Notes: a model not told the origin generated them from the sequence alone. DNA of 13,633 nt from Leptolyngbya sp. SIO4C1 (GCA_010671975.1 JAAHIA010000087.1:1-13633); one strand, 5' to 3'; positions 5,407 to 13,200 are shown, counted from the first letter of the stretch. Numbers and translations are program-made.

Positions 5407-7059
5407 CTAATGGAGCATTTCTTGTGGCGTTTGTTCAGCCAGTTGCGTGTGCTTGAGCGGCTCTGTCTGACTTAAAGCGGCTTCTGCTAAGCCTAGAAAT
5501 AGCGGATGCGGCTTATTAGGCTGCGATTGAAACTCGGGGTGAAACTGACTGGCGATAAAAAACGGATGGGTTGCGTGCTCAACAATTTCGACCAGGCGTC
5601 CATCGGGTGAGGTGCCGCTGACGCGATAGCCGGTTTCTAAGAACAGATTGCGATAGGCGTTATTAAACTCGTAGCGATGCCGGTGTCGCTCATAAACCAC
5701 CTCATCTTGATAGAGCTGACGCGCTAGGGTCTCGGGCTCTAGCCGACAGGGGTAAAGCCCCAGTCGCATGGTGCCGCCAAGATCTACCACGTCCTGCTGC
5801 TCGGGCAGCAGATTAATGACCGGATTACTTGCCTCTGGGTCAATCTCAGAGCTGTTGGCGCGCTCTAGCTGAGCCACGTTGCGCGCCCATTCGACCACAG
5901 CGCACTGCATGCCTAAGCAAAGCCCTAAAAAGGGAATGTGGTGCTCTCGCACGTACTGAATCGCTTGAATCTTACCCTCGATGCCGCGACTGCCAAAGCC
6001 GCCAGGCACCACTACGCCGTGAACCCCTTGCAAATATTGCTCAGGGCCGTTGAGTTCAATGTCTTCAGAGCTGATCCAGCGCAGATTGAGGTCAGCATTC
6101 ACCGCGATCGCAGCGTGGCGCAGCGCCTCTACCACCGATAAATAGGCATCATTTAAGCTGACGTATTTGCCGACAATCGCAATGTCTAGCTGCTTGGTAG
6201 GCGCATACAGCCGCTCAACCAGCGTGGACCAGTGGCTTAAATCTGGCGATCGCTGCTCTAGGTGCAGCAGCTCTAGCGCCTGCTCGGCTAGGCCCTCTTT
6301 TTCTAGCCGCAGCGGCACCTCATAGATGCTTTGGGCATCGGTTGAGGGGATGACGCACTGCACTGGCACATCGCAAAAGTTTGAGACTTTTTCTTTAATG
6401 TGGTCTTCGATGGGCTTTTCGCAGCGGCAGACTAAAATGTCGGGCTGAATGCCAATCGAGCGCAGCTCTTTGACTGAATGCTGGGTCGGCTTCGTTTTCA
6501 CCTCGCCCGCTGCCGGAATCCAGGGAATCAGCGTCACGTGCATGTAGATCACATTCTGCCGACCGACGTCTTTGCGAAACTGTCGGATCGCCTCTAGAAA
6601 CGGCAGCGATTCAATATCGCCGACGGTGCCGCCAATCTCGGTAATCACCACGTCGGGATTGCGGTTTTGAGCGACGCGCCGAATCCGCTCTTTGATCTCG
6701 TTGGTAATATGCGGAATCACCTGTACCGTGCCGCCCTCATAGTCGCCGCGTCGCTCTTTGTTGATCACAGCCTGATAGATAGAGCCAGTGGTGACGCTGT
6801 TAAGCCGCGACATTGAGGTGTCGGTAAAGCGCTCGTAGTGCCCCAAATCCAGGTCCGTTTCGGCCCCGTCTTCGGTGACAAACACTTCGCCATGCTGAAA
6901 CGGGCTCATGGTGCCCGGATCGACGTTGATGTAGGGATCGAGCTTCAGAATAGAGACCGAATAGTTGCGCGACTTGAGCAAACGGCCCAAGCTCGCAGCC
7001 ACAATTCCTTTCCCAATGCTTGAAACGACACCGCCAGTCACGAACACAAATTTAGTCAT
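5407..7059 (-). CDS. pyrG: CTP synthase PyrG
   Basis: Makes CTP from UTP, ATP and glutamine, the last step of de novo pyrimidine nucleotide synthesis, in the cytosol. At 550 residues it is of full family length. The N-terminal synthetase domain (1-270) opens with KFVFVTGGVVSSIGKG, the P-loop-like ATP site, then LDPYINVDPGTMSP, HGEVFVTEDGAETDLDLGHYERF and KPTQHSVKELR. The class I glutamine amidotransferase domain (about 290-530) has the nucleophile Cys381 in LGLCLGMQ and the partners His507 and Glu509 in SQFHPEF, with the oxyanion loop at PGGFGSRG (352-359). A C-terminal tail of about 25 residues is poorly conserved. It is divergent from the amidase gene at 7193 with a 133-base shared upstream region in which I see no convincing promoter for pyrG. 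Confidence 0.98.
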   Translation of the reverse strand: MTKFVFVTGGVVSSIGKGIVAASLGRLLKSRNYSVSILKLDPYINVDPGTMSPFQHGEVFVTEDGAETDLDLGHYERFTDTSMSRLNSVTTGSIYQAVINKERRGDYEGGTVQVIPHITNEIKERIRRVAQNRNPDVVITEIGGTVGDIESLPFLEAIRQFRKDVGRQNVIYMHVTLIPWIPAAGEVKTKPTQHSVKELRSIGIQPDILVCRCEKPIEDHIKEKVSNFCDVPVQCVIPSTDAQSIYEVPLRLEKEGLAEQALELLHLEQRSPDLSHWSTLVERLYAPTKQLDIAIVGKYVSLNDAYLSVVEALRHAAIAVNADLNLRWISSEDIELNGPEQYLQGVHGVVVPGGFGSRGIEGKIQAIQYVREHHIPFLGLCLGMQCAVVEWARNVAQLERANSSEIDPEASNPVINLLPEQQDVVDLGGTMRLGLYPCRLEPETLARQLYQDEVVYERHRHRYEFNNAYRNLFLETGYRVSGTSPDGRLVEIVEHATHPFFIASQFHPEFQSQPNKPHPLFLGLAEAALSQTEPLKHTQLAEQTPQEMLH

Positions 7060-7182
7060 AGCCCCGAGGTCAATCCTGCTGCCTGCACCAACCCGTTAAT
7101 TGTGCCACAGGGCCATAGCGCTCATAGGAAATCTTTGGCTGCCGCAAGCATCCTCGCAACAGCGTAGACTAGAGACGAACTG

Positions 7183-7187
7183 AGGAG
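7183..7187 (+). promoter_or_regulatory. Ribosome binding site of the amidase gene
   Basis: AGGAG with five bases before ATG 7193 fixes the start of the amidase. A TAGACT at 7165-7170 could be its -10 element, but no matching -35 box is seen. Confidence 0.7.
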
Positions 7188-7192
7188 TAGCT

Positions 7193-8956
7193 ATGCGTCT
7201 GAGTTGGATAAACGGAGTGGCTTTGGGCAGCGTGATTGGCATCGTAGGATTAAGTCAGCCAGGCTTTGCTGAATCGCTGTTTGTGGCCTATCCCCCAGGA
7301 AATCACGAGACGGTGGCCGATCGGATTTTCTTTATTGGCACGGCAGATCCGAACGCAGACGTACGAATCAACGGTCAGATCATCGACAATCGCAGCTCAG
7401 ACGGACATTTTGCGCCGACGCTACCGCTGGCGATGGGGGACAACACGTTCACGCTGACGCAGGGTGATGAAACGCTGACGCTAAGCATAACGCGGCTGCC
7501 GCTGACGCCGCCCCAGCCGCAGGGCGTGGCCTTTGCCGAGGGGACGCTGACGCCGGCGCGCGATTTGGCTCGACTGCCGGGTGAGCTGATCTGCTTTGGC
7601 GCGATCGCACCGCCCCAGGCTGACGTATCGGTGCTGCTCACCAATCGGCAGATTCCTTTGCAGCCGCAGCCGGCTAGCGCTGAGCTGCCGCCCAACTACG
7701 CGGTGCTGACCAGCCAAACTGCGCCAATTGAAGTTGCCGCTACGCAGTATGCCGGCTGCGCCACTTTTAACCAGCCGGGCAGCTTTGGCATACCCGAATT
7801 TCGCCTAACGCTAGCCGGGCAAACCATCAGCCAGTCTACCGAGAGCAGCCTTGAAATCCTCTCACCCACCACCTTTCAGGTCGCAGAAGTCACCGTTGAT
7901 TCAGGCATTGCTCGCACCGGCCCAAGCACCGACTATTCGCGGCTAACGCCTTTGCCCAAAGGCACCCAGGCAGCCATTACCGGCCGCGAGGGCGACTGGC
8001 TGCGGCTGGACTACGGCGCTTGGATTCGCGAGAGCGAAGTGCGTCTGTTTGAAAGCCCGATGCCGCCACAGACCACTATTCGCGGCGTGCGATCGCAGCA
8101 GGTTTCCGGTTGGACCGAGGTCATCTTTCCGCTGCAGGTGCCGGTGCCGGTGAGCATTGAGCAAGACACTAGCAGCCTCACCCTAACGCTGCACAACACC
8201 ACGCCGCAGACCGACACCATTTATTTTTCTGAAGATCCGGTGGTTGAGCGGATGGACTGGCAGCCGATTCTGCCAGACAAAGCCGAATATACCTTTCACC
8301 TTAAGCAGGCTCAGCAGTGGGGCTACAAGCTGCGCTACGAAGGAAGCAGCCTGATCTTGTCGCTGCGGCATCCGCCTGAGAGGCAGAGCAGTAGGCCACT
8401 GCAGGGTACCCGGATTCTGCTCGACCCCGGCCACGGCAGCAGCGAAGACCTCGGGGCGCGGGGACCAACGGGCTATCCTGAAAAAGACGTAGCGCTGCTG
8501 GTTTCCAAGCTGGTGCGCGATGAGCTGCAGGCGCGCGGCGCTACCGTCGTCATGACCCGCGAAGGCGATGACGATCTCTATCCGCAAGATCGCGTCGATG
8601 TGATTGAGCAAGCAGAACCAACGCTGGCCCTGAGCTTACACTACAATGCCCTGCCAGACAGCGGTGATGCCCTCAATACCGCTGGGGTCGGCGCGTTTTG
8701 GTATCATCCACAGGCGCACGATCTGGCCCTATTTTTAAATAACTATCTGGTAGAAACCCTCAATCGGCCAGACTATGGCGTCTATTGGAATAATCTGGCG
8801 CTGACTCGACCTAGCGTTGCCCCGGCGGTCCTGCTCGAACTGGGCTTTATGATCAACCCGGTCGAATTTGAATGGATTACCGATCCAGACGCGCAGCGTG
8901 CCTTGGCAGCTGCGCTTGCAGACGGCATTGAGCAGTGGCTGAGACAGTCGAGCTGA
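7193..8956 (+). CDS. Exported N-acetylmuramoyl-L-alanine amidase (Amidase_3) with SH3-like domain
   Basis: Zinc hydrolase that cuts the bond between N-acetylmuramic acid and the stem peptide of peptidoglycan, acting in the periplasm during cell separation or wall remodelling. A signal peptide occupies residues 1-26, with probable cleavage after GFA. Residues 28-105 form an Ig-like wall-protein domain (YPPGNHETVADRIFFIGTA). Residues 228-287 are a bacterial SH3-like domain (GIARTGPSTDYSRLTPLPKG). Residues 295-395 are beta-rich and AMIN-like. The catalytic domain spans 405-585, with zinc ligands His414 (LDPGHG), Glu430 (YPEKDVAL) and His483 (SLHYNA), and catalytic Glu549 (LLELGF). All are intact, so it should be active. 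Its stop codon overlaps the rnc start. It belongs to the AmiC group of cyanobacterial amidases, but its N-terminal layout differs from the classical AMIN-AMIN-amidase form, so I give no symbol. Confidence 0.93.
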   Translation: MRLSWINGVALGSVIGIVGLSQPGFAESLFVAYPPGNHETVADRIFFIGTADPNADVRINGQIIDNRSSDGHFAPTLPLAMGDNTFTLTQGDETLTLSITRLPLTPPQPQGVAFAEGTLTPARDLARLPGELICFGAIAPPQADVSVLLTNRQIPLQPQPASAELPPNYAVLTSQTAPIEVAATQYAGCATFNQPGSFGIPEFRLTLAGQTISQSTESSLEILSPTTFQVAEVTVDSGIARTGPSTDYSRLTPLPKGTQAAITGREGDWLRLDYGAWIRESEVRLFESPMPPQTTIRGVRSQQVSGWTEVIFPLQVPVPVSIEQDTSSLTLTLHNTTPQTDTIYFSEDPVVERMDWQPILPDKAEYTFHLKQAQQWGYKLRYEGSSLILSLRHPPERQSSRPLQGTRILLDPGHGSSEDLGARGPTGYPEKDVALLVSKLVRDELQARGATVVMTREGDDDLYPQDRVDVIEQAEPTLALSLHYNALPDSGDALNTAGVGAFWYHPQAHDLALFLNNYLVETLNRPDYGVYWNNLALTRPSVAPAVLLELGFMINPVEFEWITDPDAQRALAAALADGIEQWLRQSS

Positions 8957-9630
8957 TGAATGCCTTTTATCTGCCTGCCTTTAAGAGCAAAGCCCTCTGG
9001 CAGCAGGCGGTAACGCACAAATCGCACGCCAAAGAGCAGGCCCAGCCGGGTCAAGATAATGAGCGGCTAGAGTTCTTAGGCGATGCCATTCTCACCTTTT
9101 TGAGCGGGCAGTATCTCTATCAGCGCTACCCTGAGCGCAGCGAGGGCGAACTGACGCCGCTGCGGGCCGCGCTAGTGGATGAAAAGCAGCTCAGTCACTT
9201 TGCTAAGCGCCTTAATTTGCAAACACATCTACGGCTGAGTTTAGGCGCTGAGAATAGCGGCGGTCGGCAGAGCAAACGGCTGCTGTGCAGCGCCTTCGAA
9301 GCAATTGTTGGTGCCTACTTCTTAGATACCGGCAGCGACATTCAAGCCGTACGCGACTACGTTTGGCCAATGTTTGATGCCGTTGCTCAGCAAGTAGATC
9401 AAACCGCTCTGCAGGTTAACTTTAAAAGTCGTCTACAGGCTTGGGCGCTAGAAGCCACGGGCGAAGTGCCGCAATATATCATCATTCATGAAACTGGCCC
9501 CGACCACGCCAAGGCATTTACCGCAGAAGTACGAATTCAGGGCAAGGCCTACGGACAGGGCAGCGGCCGTAAAAAGCAAGATGCAGAAAAGCAGGCAGCA
9601 CAGGCAGCGTTAGAAGCGCTCAAGCCCTAG
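8956..9630 (+). CDS. rnc: Ribonuclease III, variant active site
   Basis: Double-strand-specific RNA endonuclease used in rRNA and mRNA processing. With the ATG at 8956 it has 224 residues; a GTG at 8935 would add seven. I chose the ATG because it forms a TGATG stop-start overlap with the amidase, a common coupling arrangement. The nuclease domain carries the signature NERLEFLGDAIL (35-46), with Glu36, Glu39 and Asp43. The second acidic cluster reads LLCSAFEAIVGAYFLD: Glu115 matches E. coli Glu117, but the Asp114 position is Ser112. A double-stranded RNA binding domain spans about 150-222 (FKSRLQAWALEATG, then GSGRKKQDAEKQAAQAAL). Cyanobacteria often have two or three RNase III-type genes, so this may be the less conserved copy. 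Reduced activity is inferred, not shown. Confidence 0.93.
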   Translation: MNAFYLPAFKSKALWQQAVTHKSHAKEQAQPGQDNERLEFLGDAILTFLSGQYLYQRYPERSEGELTPLRAALVDEKQLSHFAKRLNLQTHLRLSLGAENSGGRQSKRLLCSAFEAIVGAYFLDTGSDIQAVRDYVWPMFDAVAQQVDQTALQVNFKSRLQAWALEATGEVPQYIIIHETGPDHAKAFTAEVRIQGKAYGQGSGRKKQDAEKQAAQAALEALKP

Positions 9631-9640
9631 ATAGCTGCCA

Positions 9641-9979
9641 TCAGATAGCCGCCTCATCTCGATCGCCTGTGCGGATGCGGTACACCGCTTCTACCGGCGT
9701 TACAAAGATTTTGCCATCCCCAATTTCGCCCGTGCGCGCCGCCGTCGCAACCTTATCAACCACGAGAGCTGATTTGTCATCGGCGACAATAATTTCCAGC
9801 TTGAGCTTCTGTAAGAAATCAACCTTATAGGTTTGCCCACGATAGCTCTGCGGCTGTCCCTTCTGGCGGCCAAATCCGCGCGCGTTAGAGACCGTCATGC
9901 CAACAATGCCTGCGTCTACCAGACTGTCTTTGACGGCTTCAAGCTGACTAGGGCGAATGATGGCAAGAATTTTTTTCAT
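9641..9979 (-). CDS. PII nitrogen-regulatory protein (GlnB/GlnK family), Ser49 replaced by Gln
   Basis: Trimeric signal protein that binds ATP or ADP and 2-oxoglutarate and controls nitrogen and carbon metabolism by docking to partner proteins. At 112 residues it is the exact family length. Conserved parts are MKKILAIIRP, GIVGMTVS, RGFGRQKGQ (Gln39, Lys40), FLQKLKLE (Lys58), the ATP-site segment TGEIGDGKIFVTPVE and RIRTG near residues 101-105. The T-loop reads QPQSYRGQTYKVDF. Tyr51 is kept, but position 49, the phosphorylated serine of the usual cyanobacterial GlnB, is Gln. Residues 11-12 are also unusual (Ser-Gln instead of Phe-Lys). It is therefore more likely a paralogue than the main glnB, and I leave the symbol empty. 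It converges on rnc with a 10-base gap, and an NtcA box lies 26 bases before its start. Confidence 0.92.
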   Translation of the reverse strand: MKKILAIIRPSQLEAVKDSLVDAGIVGMTVSNARGFGRQKGQPQSYRGQTYKVDFLQKLKLEIIVADDKSALVVDKVATAARTGEIGDGKIFVTPVEAVYRIRTGDRDEAAI

Positions 9980-10004
9980 GGCTGCTGACCTGTGAGATTA
10001 ATCA

Positions 10005-10018
10005 GTATATCTTGCTAC
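10005..10018 (-). promoter_or_regulatory. NtcA-type box upstream of the PII gene
   Basis: GTA, eight bases, TAC: a perfect match to the consensus of the cyanobacterial nitrogen regulator NtcA, and palindromic, so it reads the same class of site on both strands. It ends only 26 bases before the ATG at 9979. On the minus strand it also overlaps TATACT (10009-10004), a good -10 hexamer. That position is closer than the classical activating site (about -41.5) and would fit repression or a promoter-overlapping site. Alternatively, the real transcription start lies elsewhere. Confidence 0.65.
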
Positions 10019-10124
10019 AAAACTATGGCTGTCTTTAGCCTATCAGGATTTGGTCAGGATGGCTTCGGTTTCGTTCCGCCGCAAAATAATGTTGATAGAA
10101 AGTAAGCATAGATCGCAGAGAACG

Positions 10125-10751
10125 CTAGCGGCTGAGCCAGGCAATGGCTTCACGAATCCAATCTTCGGTATCAGCAGACTTGCTCAGTGCCGTATTGCGA
10201 CCTACCGCCTGTAGCGCCTGATTGATTTCGCGGTTGGAGTAGCCGAGCGCCAGTAGCGTCATTTCCACATCTTCTTGCACGACAGAAGTGGGGCCACTAG
10301 CGGACGCTGTCACCAGACCGGCCTGCTGCCGCCATTCGGCTAGCTTAGTTTTGAGTTCTAAGATAACGCGCTCTGCTGTTTTTTGCCCGATGCCAGGCGT
10401 GCGAGAAAGTACCCGCGCATTTTCTGATACGACGGCCTGCACAAAGTCGTTGAGGCTCAGCGTATCAAACAGCGCCATGCCCATTTGAGGGCCGATGCCG
10501 CTAACGCTAGTGGCTAGCCGAAAGACATCGCGCTCAGCACGAGAGCCAAAGCCAAAGAGGACAGGCTGATCGTCGCGGTTTTGCAAGTGGGTATAGATTT
10601 GCACCGTTTCACCAGCGGGCGGCAGCTGGCTCAAGTGGCGCGCGGTCACCTGCATCTCGTAGCCCACCTGCTGCACGTCTAGAGTAACGATAACGCGGCC
10701 GTTGCTAAGTTTTTGAATATCAGCGATCGCACCTTTGAGATAGCCAATCAT
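10125..10751 (-). CDS. ruvA: Holliday junction branch migration protein RuvA
   Basis: Tetrameric protein that binds four-way DNA junctions and directs the RuvB motor in branch migration during recombinational repair. It has 208 residues, normal for the family. Domain I (1-66) begins MIGYLKGAIADI and includes VGYEMQVT and the acidic-pin region near LQNRDDQPVLFGF. Domain II holds two helix-hairpin-helix motifs, SVSGIGPQMG (82-91) and RTPGIGQKTAE (117-127). Domain III (about 157-208, QEDVEMTLLALGYSNREINQAL) is the RuvB-contacting part. Its ATG overlaps the stop of the upstream cdv3-like gene by four bases (ATGA), so translation is probably coupled. Confidence 0.97.
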   Translation of the reverse strand: MIGYLKGAIADIQKLSNGRVIVTLDVQQVGYEMQVTARHLSQLPPAGETVQIYTHLQNRDDQPVLFGFGSRAERDVFRLATSVSGIGPQMGMALFDTLSLNDFVQAVVSENARVLSRTPGIGQKTAERVILELKTKLAEWRQQAGLVTASASGPTSVVQEDVEMTLLALGYSNREINQALQAVGRNTALSKSADTEDWIREAIAWLSR

Positions 10752-11536
10752 CGCCGCTGACGCGGATTACGAGGCGGCTGCAGCGGCGGCACCGAGCGTG
10801 GCTGCGGCATGCCAACCTGCTGGCGCGATCGCGGCTCAGCCATAGGCGGGCCGGCGCGCGGTGGCTCGGGTTCAGCCTCAATTATCCGCTGCTGTTTGGT
10901 ATAGAGCTGCTGACGACCGTTGCGCAGCACGCCGAGCATTTCAGTAAACTGGCCTTCCATCCGCTGCAGCACCTGATCGGCATAGGCATCCGCATCTTGC
11001 TGGATTGCCTGACACTCGGTCACAGCGCGGCTGCGCATGTCTTCCCACTCTTGACGCGCTTGACGCTGCAGCTGCTCAATCTCAGCCATCGTTTTCGCCC
11101 GTAGGGCCGCAGCCTCTTGCTCGGTCTGCGATCGCAGCTGCTGAGCCTGCTGCTCAGCCTGCCGCACGATTGCCATATCGTTGAGAATAGCAGCCGCCTG
11201 CTTTTCGGCTGTGGCGACGATTTCTTGAGCATATTGCTCAGCTTCGGTCAAAATCTCTTCGCGCTGCTGAAGCAGCTGGGTCGCCTCTTCAAAGGCGCTA
11301 GGCAGGTTTACGCGCACGCTATCGAGCTGATCGAGAATATCATCCTCATTAATCAGCGTGCGGCCGCTCATCGGCACGCGCGGGCTGTCTAAAATTAGCT
11401 CCTCAATCTGATTCAGCGCCTCTTGAATATCAAAGCGATTGCTAGTCTCGCCATAGAAATCAGCGGCTTCGCTCTCCTCTAGCGGCGGTTGGCCGTTACG
11501 CTGAGGATCGTTTAAGGAAGGATTTTGCGGTAACAT
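10748..11536 (-). CDS. cdv3: DivIVA-like cell division protein Cdv3
   Basis: A 262-residue coiled-coil protein. A variable acidic N-terminus (1-35) is followed by a conserved segment, FDIQEALNQIEELILDSPRVPMSGRTLINEDDILDQLD (36-72) and SVRVNLPSAFEEA. A long Gln/Glu/Ala-rich coiled coil covers about 83-215, and the tail from 222 is Pro- and Arg-rich. This matches the cyanobacterial Cdv3/DivIVA-like group, which takes part in placing the division septum with FtsZ and the Min proteins. The adjacency to coaD matches my recollection of slr0847-slr0848 in Synechocystis. The start overlaps the end of coaD by 25 bases, and GAGAG directly precedes the ATG. The next Met is at residue 56, inside the conserved segment, so the listed start is preferred. 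Confidence 0.85.
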   Translation of the reverse strand: MLPQNPSLNDPQRNGQPPLEESEAADFYGETSNRFDIQEALNQIEELILDSPRVPMSGRTLINEDDILDQLDSVRVNLPSAFEEATQLLQQREEILTEAEQYAQEIVATAEKQAAAILNDMAIVRQAEQQAQQLRSQTEQEAAALRAKTMAEIEQLQRQARQEWEDMRSRAVTECQAIQQDADAYADQVLQRMEGQFTEMLGVLRNGRQQLYTKQQRIIEAEPEPPRAGPPMAEPRSRQQVGMPQPRSVPPLQPPRNPRQRR

Positions 11537-11997
11537 CTCTCGATATCAAGCGCTACATGCTCAGGAACAAGGTGGCGAATCGCCCCGCCAAAGCGAGCAA
11601 TCTCTTTGACTAGGCTGCTACTCAAGAAGCCATATTCAGTTGAAGTGGCTAGAAAAACGGTTTCAATGTCGTCTGCTAGCGTCTTATTAGTATGCGCCAT
11701 TTGGAGCTCTTTCTCAAAATCGGACAGTACCCGCAGCCCCCTCAACAGTACTTTAGCTTGACATTGCCGAGCGTAGGTAACCGTCAACCCATCAAAGCTA
11801 TCGACCTCGACATTGGGTAAATGATGCACTGCTTTTTGGATTTGTGCAATTCGTTCCTCAACTGTGAACAGCGGCTTTTTGTTAGGATTTAGCGAAATGA
11901 CAACAATTACTTTTTGATACAGAACGCTGCTGCGCGTGATGATATCGAGATGGCCGAGCGTAATCGGGTCGAAGCTGCCAGGATAGATTGCAATCAC
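11512..11997 (-). CDS. coaD: Phosphopantetheine adenylyltransferase CoaD
   Basis: Joins 4'-phosphopantetheine and ATP to give dephospho-coenzyme A, the penultimate step of coenzyme A synthesis, in the cytosol. It has 161 residues, the normal size for this hexameric nucleotidyltransferase. The nucleotide-binding signature YPGSFDPITLGH is at 5-16 (TxGH at 13-16). The conserved RGLR is at 86-89, and the C-terminal ATP-binding motif STEYGFLSSSLVKE is at 119-132. It is the first gene of the overlapping coaD-cdv3-ruvA run. A 33-base gap separates it from the acetyltransferase gene upstream, which may belong to the same transcript. Confidence 0.97.
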   Translation of the reverse strand: MIAIYPGSFDPITLGHLDIITRSSVLYQKVIVVISLNPNKKPLFTVEERIAQIQKAVHHLPNVEVDSFDGLTVTYARQCQAKVLLRGLRVLSDFEKELQMAHTNKTLADDIETVFLATSTEYGFLSSSLVKEIARFGGAIRHLVPEHVALDIERCYRKILP

Positions 11998-12030
11998 AGC
12001 GGAGGATATCCGAAGCGCAGTACGAGGCGA

Positions 12031-12525
12031 TTATACCGAAAGGCGCTTGTAATAGACGCGATCGCAGCGCGGCGTTTCGACCCCATCGGCGGGCAAGTAG
12101 CCATTTTTCTCATACAGCCTCACCGCTTCCTTGAGCACGGTTGCTGTCTCTACCCAAATTTCTTGATAGTGGCGCGCCGCGATCGCGGCTTCGAGCTGAC
12201 TGAGCAAAAACCGACCTAACCCCTGTCCGCGCGCAGCTGGCAGCAGATACATCTTACGAATTTCGACAGCGCCTTCGCCTCGCTCAATCGGATAGTAGCC
12301 GCCCGTCCCGATAATCTGATCAGCCGCTTCGACGACCCAAAACTCACCGCCCGTCTGCCAGTAATACTTTTCAATTTCCACCGCATCCTGGTCAGTGCTT
12401 GCCCCGCAGTTCACCTCCCAGCCCAGCCCATACTCCGCCAGCACCGTCTTGACGACCGCCGCTGCCGCCGCCCGATCCCCCGGCTGCCAGTCCCGAATCA
12501 AAAATCCCCGATACTCCGTCTGCAT
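12031..12525 (-). CDS. GNAT-family N-acetyltransferase
   Basis: Acetyl-CoA-dependent acetyltransferase of unknown substrate. The acetyl-CoA-binding motif A is clear: VEIRKMYLLPAARGQGLGRFLL. After it come IWVETATVLKEAVRLYEKNGY (motif B) and a C-terminal CDRVYYKRL. The start at 12525 gives 164 residues beginning MQTEYRGFLIRDWQPGD. An ATG at 12549 would add eight residues (MGRIGKVG) of low-complexity, G-rich DNA. I prefer the inner start because GGGAAGGTGGGG lies just before it and because related proteins begin near this point. It lies between miaE and coaD on the same strand, with gaps of 38 and 33 bases. A link to coenzyme A supply is suggested only by position. Confidence 0.88.
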   Translation of the reverse strand: MQTEYRGFLIRDWQPGDRAAAAAVVKTVLAEYGLGWEVNCGASTDQDAVEIEKYYWQTGGEFWVVEAADQIIGTGGYYPIERGEGAVEIRKMYLLPAARGQGLGRFLLSQLEAAIAARHYQEIWVETATVLKEAVRLYEKNGYLPADGVETPRCDRVYYKRLSV

Positions 12526-12563
12526 CCCCACCTTCCCTATCCTCCCCATCTCCCCGCTCCGCC

Positions 12564-13163
12564 TTAACTATGTACCCTCGGCTCAGGATGCAGCACCGCC
12601 AACAGCTCACTTTCAATCACGGCCAGTTCATCCAGCCGCTGATTCACTTCGTCAACCTCAAAGTAGGTCGTCGCCAGTACCCAGTAAGCCCCATAGTGTC
12701 GCGCTTCTGAGGCCATCAGGCTGCGATAGAACTGGGCGAGTTCTGTCTCTGGGCAGTGCGTGGCTAAGAGCCCTAGCCGCTCATGGCTGCGCGCCTCAAT
12801 TAGGGCTGCCACCAGCAGCATATCGAGCAGGCGCTGCGGCTCATCGCGTCGCACTTGCGATCGCAGGCCAGCTCCGTAAGGCGAAGGCGTCAGCGCCCTC
12901 AGCGGCACGCCGCGTTTTTCTAGCCACTGGTTGACCTGCTTAAAGTGGCTCAGCTCTTCTTGAGCAATGTCCGTCAGCGCTTCGATAAGTTCTTTGCTCG
13001 ACGGATAGCGAAACATCAGATTGAGCGCCACGCCTGCCGCTTTGCGCTCGCAGTGGGAATGATCGAGCAGCACCGTATCGAGGTTAGCTAGCGCCCGCTC
13101 AACCCAGGCCGGGCTGGTTGATGACTTGAGAAACTTGATGGTTTTAGAACGAGTCGCAATCAC
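12564..13163 (-). CDS. miaE: tRNA-(ms2io6A)-hydroxylase MiaE
   Basis: Non-heme diiron monooxygenase that hydroxylates the isopentenyl side chain of 2-methylthio-N6-isopentenyladenosine at position 37 of tRNAs. It needs dioxygen and acts after MiaA and MiaB. At 199 residues it has family length. The four-helix-bundle iron ligands are present: Glu39 (HSHCERKAAG), Glu70 and His73 (QEELSHF), Glu123 (LIEARSHERL), and Glu153 with His156 (SEARHYGAYW). The start is GTG 13163, which gives MIATRSKTIKFLK, and no Shine-Dalgarno sequence is evident. The upstream gap 13164-13253 carries a direct repeat that may be regulatory. Confidence 0.93.
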   Translation of the reverse strand: MIATRSKTIKFLKSSTSPAWVERALANLDTVLLDHSHCERKAAGVALNLMFRYPSSKELIEALTDIAQEELSHFKQVNQWLEKRGVPLRALTPSPYGAGLRSQVRRDEPQRLLDMLLVAALIEARSHERLGLLATHCPETELAQFYRSLMASEARHYGAYWVLATTYFEVDEVNQRLDELAVIESELLAVLHPEPRVHS

Positions 13164-13200
13164 TTGGTTTTAGGAAACTGAGAAAAGGCTGTCTTCTCAT

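Noticed and set aside
10024..10104. 26-codon plus-strand frame MAVFSLSGFGQDGFGF upstream of the PII gene
   Set aside because: Very short, no ribosome binding site, and no recognisable family; better explained as noncoding sequence between ruvA and the PII gene.
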